Positions 1-7,098 of a stretch of DNA of 64,000 nucleotides are shown one piece after another. Made by a program: the position numbers and the translations under genes. How positions within the stretch are numbered: position 1 is the first letter of the stretch; every line of letters starts with the position of its first letter. A model generated the notes under the pieces. That model was not told the origin of the DNA and did not search any database. It saw nothing but the letters and a program-made list of their open reading frames with translations. Source of the stretch: Akkermansiaceae bacterium (GTDB taxonomy: Bacteria; Verrucomicrobiota; Verrucomicrobiia; Verrucomicrobiales; Akkermansiaceae); assembly GCA_015062055.1 (NCBI GenBank), contig SUVK01000005.1:1-64000 (forward strand). Direction: 5' to 3'.

Positions 1-158
1 ACCTGTCTCGGCGTATCTATGAGGAGTCTGAGTCTGTTTTTGCGTTTTACTTCGTCCTTCGTAACTCGTAAATCGTACTTCATTTGGCCCCTTGCCAGAA
101 GGCTTCGGCATCTTTACGCGACTCCCCGGAGTTTCGGAGGGAGAGTCGCCTCGGCGTA

Positions 159-182
159 GCCGGAAATTGACTAATTTCCGGC
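159..182 (-). terminator. inverted repeat behind the integrase gene
   Basis: Ten-base arms GCCGGAAATT and AATTTCCGGC flank a 4-base loop, 20 bases past the integrase stop codon on the minus strand. No T-run follows, so this is a possible terminator or a recombination-site arm. A second, imperfect inverted repeat with GCGACTC arms lies at about 118-149. Confidence 0.35.
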
Positions 183-202
183 GAAGACGGGCTTACTATT
201 AT

Positions 203-1216
203 TCACCGACAGGCTTTCCAGAACAACTCCGCGTCTTTCCTGCTGGCGGGTACCATGTAGCGGGAACGCAGCAGCGAGGTATCGCGGTGGCCCATCTCCA
301 GTTGCAGCTCCGGGAGATTCCGGAACATGGCGGCGTGGTACGTGGCGAAGGTGTGGCGGCACACATCCGGCACCCAGTGGCGGAACCCGGCGGCACGGCG
401 CAAGGCCTGCCACTTGCGCTTCCAGTTGCGGGGGATGAACCTCTCGCGCTTGCGGATGCCCCTCACGCCACGCAGGGGAACCGCCCGCCCACCGCCCGTC
501 TTGCTGGCGCGGGGGCGTATGATGACATGACCCTCCTCCCAGTTGATATCCCCGTCTTGGAGACGGCTCACCTCAGTGGGGCGTATGCCGCCGTAGAGCA
601 TTAGGCTCAGCGAGAAGCGCATATCTAGGAACTCCGGGCGGCTGGCAGTGGCTTGCAGCTTTTCCACTTCCTCCGGCGTCAGCGGTTCGATGGGCTTTTC
701 CTGCACAGCAGGCACCTCGATACGCGTTACGGGGTTACTGTCTGTCCATTCCTGCCGGATGCCATAGCTGAACACGCTGCTGAGAATCACGCGGCCCTTG
801 CGGTAGCTGCTGGGGCTGGCACCGAAGGCGGCGGCAAGAATCCGCTTGCAATCCGCCGTACTCATGGAGCGCAGCGGCATGTCCGCCGCGCCTTCCACGC
901 GCAGAATGCGGCGCACGAAGTGGCGGAGGTCGCGGCGCGTGGTCGGGCGCAGGTCATTGCGGGCCTCCACGCTTGCCCAAGCGGCTTCCTGTAAGGTTAC
1001 GGTGTGCTCTTGTTGCTCCAGCATTTTGAGCCCGGCGTATAAAACTTGCTGCGCTCTTTCTGTTATTTCGGAGGCTGAAGCTTCGCGGAGCTTAGCCATT
1101 TGTACCGTTGCACATGCAACTTGCGCAGCATCTATTACCGGCACGCCTGTGCTTTTCAGCAGCTCCAGGGCGGCTATTTCTTCTCGTGTGATGCTCAAGT
1201 GACGATGTTTCGCCAT
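203..1216 (-). CDS. tyrosine recombinase / phage-type integrase
   Basis: Site-specific tyrosine recombinase of 337 residues that would cut and rejoin DNA through a 3'-phosphotyrosine. The C-terminal catalytic domain shows the Arg box (GGIRPTEVSRL), a Lys in the beta-hairpin (SKTGGGRAVPL), CRHTFATYHA (second Arg and His), MGHRD (His) and the nucleophile Tyr in LRSRYMVP. The first His of the usual HxLRH box is Asp here (DVCRH). The N-terminal ~180 residues look like a core-binding SAM-like region. The frame stays open another 79 codons upstream, but that stretch is Lys/Phe/Asn-rich low-complexity translation of AT-rich DNA and overlaps the divergent gene, so the ATG giving MAKHRH was chosen. 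It probably belongs to an integrated element reaching left of the window, or is a stand-alone integrase; no cargo is visible. Confidence 0.88.
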   Translation of the reverse strand: MAKHRHLSITREEIAALELLKSTGVPVIDAAQVACATVQMAKLREASASEITERAQQVLYAGLKMLEQQEHTVTLQEAAWASVEARNDLRPTTRRDLRHFVRRILRVEGAADMPLRSMSTADCKRILAAAFGASPSSYRKGRVILSSVFSYGIRQEWTDSNPVTRIEVPAVQEKPIEPLTPEEVEKLQATASRPEFLDMRFSLSLMLYGGIRPTEVSRLQDGDINWEEGHVIIRPRASKTGGGRAVPLRGVRGIRKRERFIPRNWKRKWQALRRAAGFRHWVPDVCRHTFATYHAAMFRNLPELQLEMGHRDTSLLRSRYMVPASRKDAELFWKACR

Positions 1217-1442
1217 CTGTTTATTTTTTCTTTTCTTGATTTTCATTTTTTTTGTGGAGTTCTTCTTTTTGAATGCTGATGCAAGCCTAAAAATTGAAAA
1301 TAGTTGATATTTTTTCTTTTTTGCTAAAAAAAGCGGGTTGAAAATAAGATTATTTTCATTTTTCGAAAAAATTAATAAACTTATTTTTAAATAGAAATAG
1401 TATCTACAGCATTCAAAATACTGTAGAATCCGGCTTTCAAAC

Positions 1443-2507
1443 ATGAACATCAATATGAAAAATACAATTTTTTTAAGCTCTCTCTTAGCAGTTTGTGTTG
1501 CAACTGTAGCACAGGCAGATGAAATTCATGAGGAAATCTTCTTCAGAAGTGGCACTAAAAAAGTGGAAGGTAATTTAACCGTCAATCGTGTGCAACTGGG
1601 CGAATACGCGGGCGATGTTGCTAATTTGATTGTATCCGGTAAAACAACTATTAATTCAAATTTATCAAAAGGTAACGCTTGCCAAGTTCAAGCCACTTCT
1701 ACATTAGAATCAGACGAAATCGAATTTATCTGCGCAACTACCAACTATACGAAAACTTTTTCGATTCTGGGTACAGTAAAGACAAATAAATTTATAGTTT
1801 CGGGTACTGAAGAATTCCCGGGCACATTCACTATCACCCAAGGCAAGCTCGTGTCTCTCAGCGAAGGAACGCCGGGGATTTTGCAAATTGGCGCAAATGT
1901 TACAGCTCATGCAGGTGGCGTATTCAGAGTAACTCCTTGTACCATTGGGCTGCATACAGAAGTAAACGGGGGAACCTTCAACGTGAACAAAGGTGCCACC
2001 ATGGCCGACATCACATTAAATTCCGGCAACGTCAATGTTCTGAGCGAGACAGAGAGTGTGGGCCTGATCACGGTGAATAATGGTTCATTGTCTCTTGAAG
2101 AAGCTGCTATCGTATCCGATGTAACAATGAACGACGGCACTCTCAATATTTTAGGAGACGTTCAGACCGGAGCACTGACACTTAATGGCGGTACCATTAA
2201 TTTCTCCGCGGATTCTGCTATCGACCTTGGTAAAGAAAGTTTGATTCTGGGGGATAAGGTTATGATTACCCTGAATGTAGATACTCTCGACAACACAGAG
2301 GGGGTAGTTCTCTTCAAAAATATGGGTAATGTGGATGGCTTGGATGAGCTCACTGTTAAATTTGTTGATGCAAACGGGGCTACTAAAGAAGCTGCGGTTG
2401 CCTACAGCAATGGCTCAGTGGTAACCGCCGCTATCCCCGAGCCTACCACGGCTACGCTTTCTCTTTTGGCTTTGGCAGGTTTGGCTGTACGTCGCCGCCG
2501 TCGCTAA
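1443..2507 (+). CDS. secreted beta-strand-rich protein with PEP-CTERM-like sorting signal
   Basis: A 354-residue exported protein. Residues 1-25 form a signal peptide (MNINMKNTIFLSS... ending AQA). The middle is Gly/Thr/Asn-rich with repeated short blocks such as GGTFNVNKGAT, SGNVNVL, NDGTLNIL and NGGTINF, typical of parallel beta-helix surface proteins. The C-terminus is PEPTTATLSLLALAGLA plus a run of arginines: a PEP motif, a hydrophobic helix and a basic tail. In exosortase systems such tails are recognised at the membrane, cleaved, and the protein is attached or released at the surface. No exosortase gene is in the window. ATG 1443 was kept, but ATG 1455 is equally possible. A strong terminator follows. 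Substrate or ligand unknown. Confidence 0.8.
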   Translation: MNINMKNTIFLSSLLAVCVATVAQADEIHEEIFFRSGTKKVEGNLTVNRVQLGEYAGDVANLIVSGKTTINSNLSKGNACQVQATSTLESDEIEFICATTNYTKTFSILGTVKTNKFIVSGTEEFPGTFTITQGKLVSLSEGTPGILQIGANVTAHAGGVFRVTPCTIGLHTEVNGGTFNVNKGATMADITLNSGNVNVLSETESVGLITVNNGSLSLEEAAIVSDVTMNDGTLNILGDVQTGALTLNGGTINFSADSAIDLGKESLILGDKVMITLNVDTLDNTEGVVLFKNMGNVDGLDELTVKFVDANGATKEAAVAYSNGSVVTAAIPEPTTATLSLLALAGLAVRRRRR

Positions 2508-2599
2508 AGCTATGGCGTGACAAGCCGCCGTCGGGCTTCTCGTTGATTCGCCCAGACAGGCCGCAAGTAATACAATTTTTTCGGTAAATGTAAATTAAG

Positions 2600-2630
2600 G
2601 CCGTTGTCCCGCAAGGGACAGCGGCTTTTT
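2600..2630 (+). terminator. rho-independent terminator
   Basis: An 11-bp stem with one G-T pair (GCCGTTGTCCC / GGGACAGCGGC) and loop GCAA is followed directly by TTTTT. It sits about 95 bases behind the PEP-CTERM gene ending at 2507 and fits as its terminator. Confidence 0.85.
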
Positions 2631-2964
2631 GCTGCCTCAAAACAGCACCCTGATGGGTACCTCGTGTATTCGCTGAGACAAGTCGGCTTTTGGGCTTTAA
2701 GAGAGCGATGTCATGCTCATGGGTAAGCCAAGATGTTTGATAACCCATTCTCGTCCGGAAGGTTTCGATATCGTAAGAGGGGAACACGTTTTCATGTGGA
2801 AAGCTGTACCGCTCTGCCTTTTTTTCTGGCGGAGCTCTGAATAGCTGTTAAAATTAAGGCATGCCAACAGAACGAGAAATAGAAAACATGATGGAATACG
2901 CGGAGCGCAACACAGAAGAAGTCTTTAAGTCTGTGTATGCAGAGCTTGCCGGTATTGCAAAGGA
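2631..2964. other. intergenic stretch without a supported gene
   Basis: About 330 bases between two convergent PEP-CTERM genes. A short rightward reading frame begins at 2861, but it runs through the terminator of the opposite gene and then antisense to that gene, and has no recognisable motif. Nothing else is seen. Confidence 0.5.
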
Positions 2965-2996
2965 AAAGCCGTTGCTCACTCACGGGCAACGGCTTT
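2965..2996 (-). terminator. rho-independent terminator
   Basis: A perfect 11-bp stem (AAAGCCGTTGC / GCAACGGCTTT) with a 10-base loop, 23 bases behind the stop codon of the leftward PEP-CTERM gene. Read on the minus strand it ends in TTTTCC. Confidence 0.8.
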
Positions 2997-3019
2997 CGAA
3001 AAGAATTGTCTCTTTTGGC

Positions 3020-4042
3020 TTACTTGCGACGGCGGCGAGCAGCCAAACCGGCAAGCGCCAGCAGAGAAAGCGTGGCAGTGGCAGGCTCAGGGACGGTAGA
3101 AGAGAGTTCCTTGATAGTCATCTCGCGACTGACGTTATTTGTACCCACGACAGTAACGACCATATCATCACCATAATCTACATTATACATGCCGAGAGTA
3201 TAGTTGACAAAAAAGTCGTTCTTTTTGATAACGGTACTGTCCGTCAAATCACCGTCGTACAATAATACGATTTTACCGCCCTCGAAAATCAGGCTGTTGC
3301 CCTGCATATCGATACTCGCATCCATAGTGAAAACAATTTCACTGTAGAAATACGATTCCAGAGTGCCGGTCATCGTGACAGAGCCATTAACATTCAATGT
3401 GCTAAAAGTTTGAGCGTAGTCTTCATCTTCATACCACATGCCGAGACAAACGCTGCCCATTGAGCTATTATCCTGAGCAATAAACTCACCGTCCAGAACA
3501 GTTGTTATGCTATCAATAGAGCCATAATTAGTAAAAGCCCCTTTAGAGATAACATCAAGCAAATTATCGCCCATGGCGGCTTCGTTTTCTTCAAAGGTCA
3601 AATTATCATCCCACTCTGCATCGGTATTAGGCGTAGTATCCGTAATGGTTCCGTAATTAACAGCGGTAGCACCATTTTCAACGGTAAGGTAGCCCATACT
3701 GGCAGAGCCTTCATTTCTCATCGAAGAGCCTGTCCCATCAATAGAAATGAGACCGGACTTCAATGAAGAAGAGGCATCAATGCTGAGTTTTGAAGCGTTT
3801 GAAAATACAGAGGTGTTCTTAAACTCCAAAGCGCCCCCGTTGGTAGCAGAGACAGAACTCGCGATAAAATCCGTAAATGTATTTTCTACAGAATGGGAGA
3901 AAATTGCCGTATTTTCACCGGAAACGACAATGTTCTCTTGCGTATATGCCACGTTGGAATACGTGGTCTCTCCGGCTTGCGCGCCGGCTGTCATGTAACA
4001 ACCAACTGCAACGGTAGCAATGATGTTTATATTGATGTTCAT
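3020..4042 (-). CDS. secreted PEP-CTERM protein
   Basis: A 340-residue exported protein with the N-terminus MNININIIATVAVGCYMTAGAQA, a signal peptide whose opening resembles that of the gene at 1443. The mature part is acidic and Ser/Asn-rich with beta-helix-like phrases (SANGGALEFKNTSVF, VENGATAVNYGTI, KGAFTNYGSI). The tail VPEPATATLSLLALAGLA followed by RRRRK is the same sorting signal as in its neighbours. An in-frame start ten codons upstream (MLYYLLSLHH) is possible, but ATG 4042 makes a cleaner signal peptide. It is convergent with the gene at 1443, each with its own terminator. Probably a surface or released protein; no enzymatic motif seen. Confidence 0.78.
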   Translation of the reverse strand: MNININIIATVAVGCYMTAGAQAGETTYSNVAYTQENIVVSGENTAIFSHSVENTFTDFIASSVSATNGGALEFKNTSVFSNASKLSIDASSSLKSGLISIDGTGSSMRNEGSASMGYLTVENGATAVNYGTITDTTPNTDAEWDDNLTFEENEAAMGDNLLDVISKGAFTNYGSIDSITTVLDGEFIAQDNSSMGSVCLGMWYEDEDYAQTFSTLNVNGSVTMTGTLESYFYSEIVFTMDASIDMQGNSLIFEGGKIVLLYDGDLTDSTVIKKNDFFVNYTLGMYNVDYGDDMVVTVVGTNNVSREMTIKELSSTVPEPATATLSLLALAGLAARRRRK

Positions 4043-4147
4043 ATGGTGTAAGGACAGGAGATAATACAGCAACTTGAACGCAGATGCAAGTGTAAATGTT
4101 GGAAAACCATTTGGAGTTGACCCCTAATAGGCCTGCCTAGGCGTAGA

Positions 4148-4182
4148 AAAACAGCGTATCAGGTGACCTGATACGCTGTTTT
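4148..4182. terminator. strong bidirectional hairpin terminator next to tRNA-Ala
   Basis: A perfect 16-bp stem (arms begin AAAACAGCGTATCAGG) with loop TGA. It lies 8 bases beyond the 3' end of tRNA-Ala on the minus strand and has A-run/T-run flanks in both directions, as for an intrinsic terminator of the tRNA transcript. Confidence 0.85.
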
Positions 4183-4190
4183 ACGAAGTC

Positions 4191-4263
4191 TGGAGCATAG
4201 CGGACTCGAACCGCTGACCCCTTCAATGCCATTGAAGTGCTCTACCAGCTGAGCTAATACCCC
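4191..4263 (-). tRNA. tRNA-Ala (anticodon GGC)
   Basis: Seventy-three bases that fold as a full cloverleaf. The acceptor GGGGTAT pairs ATGCTCC, followed by discriminator A. The D-arm reads AGCTCAGCTGGTAGAGC, the anticodon stem is CTTCA/TGAAG with loop ATGGCAT (anticodon GGC, decoding GCC/GCU alanine), and the T-arm holds GGTTCGAGTCC. CCA is not encoded. Confidence 0.97.
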
Positions 4264-4373
4264 GATATGTGAGTGAGGTGTCCGGCGAGGACGAGGGGAG
4301 TATACTCGCAATTGAGGCGTTTGGCAAGTAAAAAGTGAAAAAAAGTGGAAAAAAGTTTGAAGGGGGAGGGGGA

Positions 4374-4997
4374 TTAGGGGTGAATTTGGGGTTGGTAGGC
4401 GCGAGAGTAGCGGAAAACGGCGGCGGTTAGGGCGGTGTAGAGGAGGAGCTCGCCGATTTCTTCGGTGATGAAGCAGAGGTGAAGGCGCTCTGTAATGAAG
4501 GTGCAGAGGAAGCCGCAGATGAGGAGGAGGAGCTCCCAGAAGGGGGCTTTGGTGTTAAGGAGTGTCTTTTTGAGGGCGGTAAAGTTGCCTTTGCGGCACC
4601 AGGCAAGTATGCAGAGGGAGGTGATGGCAATGTAGATGCCGGTGCGTATGAGCGAGCCGTGGGGTATTTCTTTCCATTTAAGATAGTCTGTGGGCATGCC
4701 GGAGTAGAAGATTTCGCCGTTGCGGCTCCAGAAGATCATGCGGCCGCAGTTGACTTCTCTGAGCATGAAGAAGAATATGATGGTGGCAAAGAAGAGGTAG
4801 AGTGGTTTGTCTGTGCGGGCGGTAACGCAGAAGATGATGCCGAGCATGAGGAGCATCATTTGCAGGTTTTCGAGCAGACCGTTTTCGTAGGCCCAGGTCT
4901 CGGGGGCACAGAGGCTGAGGGGTATACACATTACAGCCACCGCAAAGGTGAACCATGTGGCGGGGCGGATGCTGAAGTCGAGTCTTTCTTTTATCAT
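4374..4997 (-). CDS. hypothetical multi-pass membrane protein
   Basis: A 207-residue protein with five to six predicted membrane helices, roughly residues 14-31, 44-58, 66-80, 117-135, 152-169 and 178-193, joined by short loops. The loop around residues 83-110 carries conserved-looking polar residues (REVNCGRMIFWSRNG). No family is recognised. It stands alone between tRNA-Ala and the peptidase gene. The DNA in its 3' half is G-rich on the plus strand. Function unknown. Confidence 0.7.
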   Translation of the reverse strand: MIKERLDFSIRPATWFTFAVAVMCIPLSLCAPETWAYENGLLENLQMMLLMLGIIFCVTARTDKPLYLFFATIIFFFMLREVNCGRMIFWSRNGEIFYSGMPTDYLKWKEIPHGSLIRTGIYIAITSLCILAWCRKGNFTALKKTLLNTKAPFWELLLLICGFLCTFITERLHLCFITEEIGELLLYTALTAAVFRYSRAYQPQIHP

Positions 4998-5217
4998 AGC
5001 TGTTTGTCTTATGTGTATATTTTAGCTTGTTATGAGTAAAAATCAAGAATTATAAATGAAAAAATCGCTTCTCTCTTGTGCCGGGTACCTTTCGCGTGTG
5101 CGTCAGCAAGCTTATTTCAGCGCCACGTCGGCCTTTGTATATCGCAACTCGTACTTTTAATAGTTGTTTACCAATTGTTCCGAATCGTGTGGTTATGGGG
5201 CGTGTTTGTCGAAAGAA

Positions 5218-5248
5218 AACGGCCCGGGGCGTGGTGCCTCGGGCCGTT
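5218..5248 (-). terminator. rho-independent terminator of the M16 peptidase gene
   Basis: A 12-bp GC-rich stem (AACGGCCCGGGG with CCTCGGGCCGTT, allowing G-T) with a 7-base loop, 23 bases behind the stop at 5272. On the minus strand it is followed by TTCTTTC. Confidence 0.75.
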
Positions 5249-5271
5249 GGGGGGTGGTGATGGGTTGTGGT

Positions 5272-7098
5272 TTACTTGATGGTAACCGTTTTGGATTCTC
5301 CCTTTTTGAGCTGAATCTCGGGGATGAGGATGAAGTCATCCGTCAAGATGGCGCCATCTACATTGCAGGTTTGGGCGTTTTGGCCGGTGGCTGCTGTGGG
5401 AAACCATATGCCGAGACGGCCTTTGTGGTCCATGTTGGCGGTGATGGTGAACTCCTTGGCGTTTTTCCATTCAATAGTGAAGGGGCAGGGTGCCTGGGAG
5501 CAGTCGAGGGAGGCAGACCAAGCGGGGTCGCCGTAGAAGGCGACTACGTCTCGATCGTGCACGTAACCGAGGGCATCTTTGGCGTTGTTTTGGTTGAGGG
5601 CAGCGCCGGAGCGGAATACGTCGTTCTGGAGGCGGTTGTTGAACTCTGCACCGTTAAATTGCACCTTGAGCAATTTGGGGTCAATTTTGATGGTGTTGGC
5701 CAGTATGAACTGGTTGTTGATGAACCAAGCCTCTGAGAGGGAGGTGCCGTTGGCGGAGTCGAAGAAGCAGCTGAGGGTGCCCCAACCGCCCGCGCCATAC
5801 CAAGAGGGCACGGTGTAGCCTACGACTTGGTTGCAGGTGTAGGCAGATACTGCGGTGATGGCCATGCTGTCTTTGTTGTGGTTGGCATCGCCGAAGAGGC
5901 AGTTGCCGGCGGCGAGCCAGATGCGGGTGGTGCCATCGGGTTTAATCTCGGGGGTTTTCAGCTGTGCTACGAGTTTGCCTATGTAGCTGGTGTCTCCCTG
6001 GCGGGCTTTGGTGAGCGGGCGGAAGAAGTAGCCCATTTGGCGTTTTTTGAGCTGGTGGAATCGGTTGCCGTGAGGGAAGATAAGACCGCGAGAGAAGGGC
6101 ATCTCGAGGTTGTACTGCGTGGCATGGCTGGAGGTGACAACCATTTGGGGCTTGGCGTTTTCTAAGCGGTCTGCAAAGAGGCTTTGGAAGCCGTTTTCGA
6201 GCAGCTCGCGGCCTTGCTCTGTGGTGTTGTCGTAGGTGGTGGCGGTGGGTTCTACACAGCCGTCTTGCTCGAGCACGGGGCTGTTGGTCCAGTCGGTGAT
6301 GCAGTAGCTGTTCTCGAAGTGGTGCCAGCCTATATTGGTGGTGCCCAGCAAGCGTTTGATGACGAGGGGCTTTTTGTCTTTGGCAATACGCATGGCGTCG
6401 TCTGCGCTGTAGCCGGTAACAATGCCCCACATGCAGTCGCCCCAAAGGTCGTCGTCTACCTTACGGGCAGCGCGGTGCATGTGGTTGATGGTGTCTCGGC
6501 CTACCTCTTCGGGTTTTACCACGATGCCGGCGTAGCGGGCATCGGTGCTGCGCATGGCTTGGGTGAGCGCTTCTTCCGTAAGGGCGGGGATAACTACTTT
6601 TTGCGCACCGGGGTATTTGGCTACCAAGGTGTCGGCCACGGACATCCAGGCGGGGTCGGCGGCGGTGGTCTCGGTGATGATGACGGTGTAGTTTTCTACC
6701 GTGGGGGCAACTTTTGCGATGGGGGCGGCCTGTGCAGCGGGTTGGGGCTCTGCTGCGGGGGCGGGCTCTGTGGCTGCGGGTTGCTCTTCATCTGCCGGGG
6801 TGTAGTCCTCGGGTACGGTGTAGTAGCAGTTTACGTTTCTGTTGCCGAATACCTCTTTAGCGAGTTCTACCATTTCTTCGTAGGTGATAGACTCGAGGTC
6901 TGCCTTGACACTGCGGATGTTGCCGATGCGCTCGGGGTTGCTCTGCAGGTCTGCCAAAGAGTTGCACCAGAACCCGTTTTGTCGCATGGCTTTTTCTGCC
7001 GAGGCGATGATGGGGCGAATGGCGCACTGGAAGTCGTCTTCGGTAAACTCGCCACGGCCCAAGCTGTCGAGTATCTCCATCATGGCGGTGTCTACCAA
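5272..7098 (-). CDS. C-terminal part of split M16 peptidase, with caspase/gingipain-like domain
   Basis: This frame continues the gene starting at 9662. Its first ~105 residues (MEILDSLGRGEFTEDDFQ ... NVNCYYTVPE) are the end of an M16 peptidase second half. An Ala/Pro/Glu/Gln linker follows (about 105-145), then ~460 residues. That region holds MVVTSSHATQYN (His) and, later, RIWLAAGNCLFGD (Cys), then a small-residue-rich stretch with WYGAGGWG. The His-then-Cys order resembles clan CD peptidases such as gingipain C25; this is inference, not a firm match. The only in-frame start near the joint is a TTG at 7098 overlapping the upstream frame by 7 bases, so independent translation is doubtful. 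Read it as the second half of one ~1460-residue exported protein interrupted by a one-base shift. It lacks a signal peptide of its own. Confidence 0.72.
   Translation of the reverse strand: MVDTAMMEILDSLGRGEFTEDDFQCAIRPIIASAEKAMRQNGFWCNSLADLQSNPERIGNIRSVKADLESITYEEMVELAKEVFGNRNVNCYYTVPEDYTPADEEQPAATEPAPAAEPQPAAQAAPIAKVAPTVENYTVIITETTAADPAWMSVADTLVAKYPGAQKVVIPALTEEALTQAMRSTDARYAGIVVKPEEVGRDTINHMHRAARKVDDDLWGDCMWGIVTGYSADDAMRIAKDKKPLVIKRLLGTTNIGWHHFENSYCITDWTNSPVLEQDGCVEPTATTYDNTTEQGRELLENGFQSLFADRLENAKPQMVVTSSHATQYNLEMPFSRGLIFPHGNRFHQLKKRQMGYFFRPLTKARQGDTSYIGKLVAQLKTPEIKPDGTTRIWLAAGNCLFGDANHNKDSMAITAVSAYTCNQVVGYTVPSWYGAGGWGTLSCFFDSANGTSLSEAWFINNQFILANTIKIDPKLLKVQFNGAEFNNRLQNDVFRSGAALNQNNAKDALGYVHDRDVVAFYGDPAWSASLDCSQAPCPFTIEWKNAKEFTITANMDHKGRLGIWFPTAATGQNAQTCNVDGAILTDDFILIPEIQLKKGESKTVTIK

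Noticed and set aside
2861-3265. 134-codon rightward frame starting MPTEREIENMME
   Set aside because: It runs through the terminator of the opposite PEP-CTERM gene and then antisense through that gene; no motif and no ribosome site.
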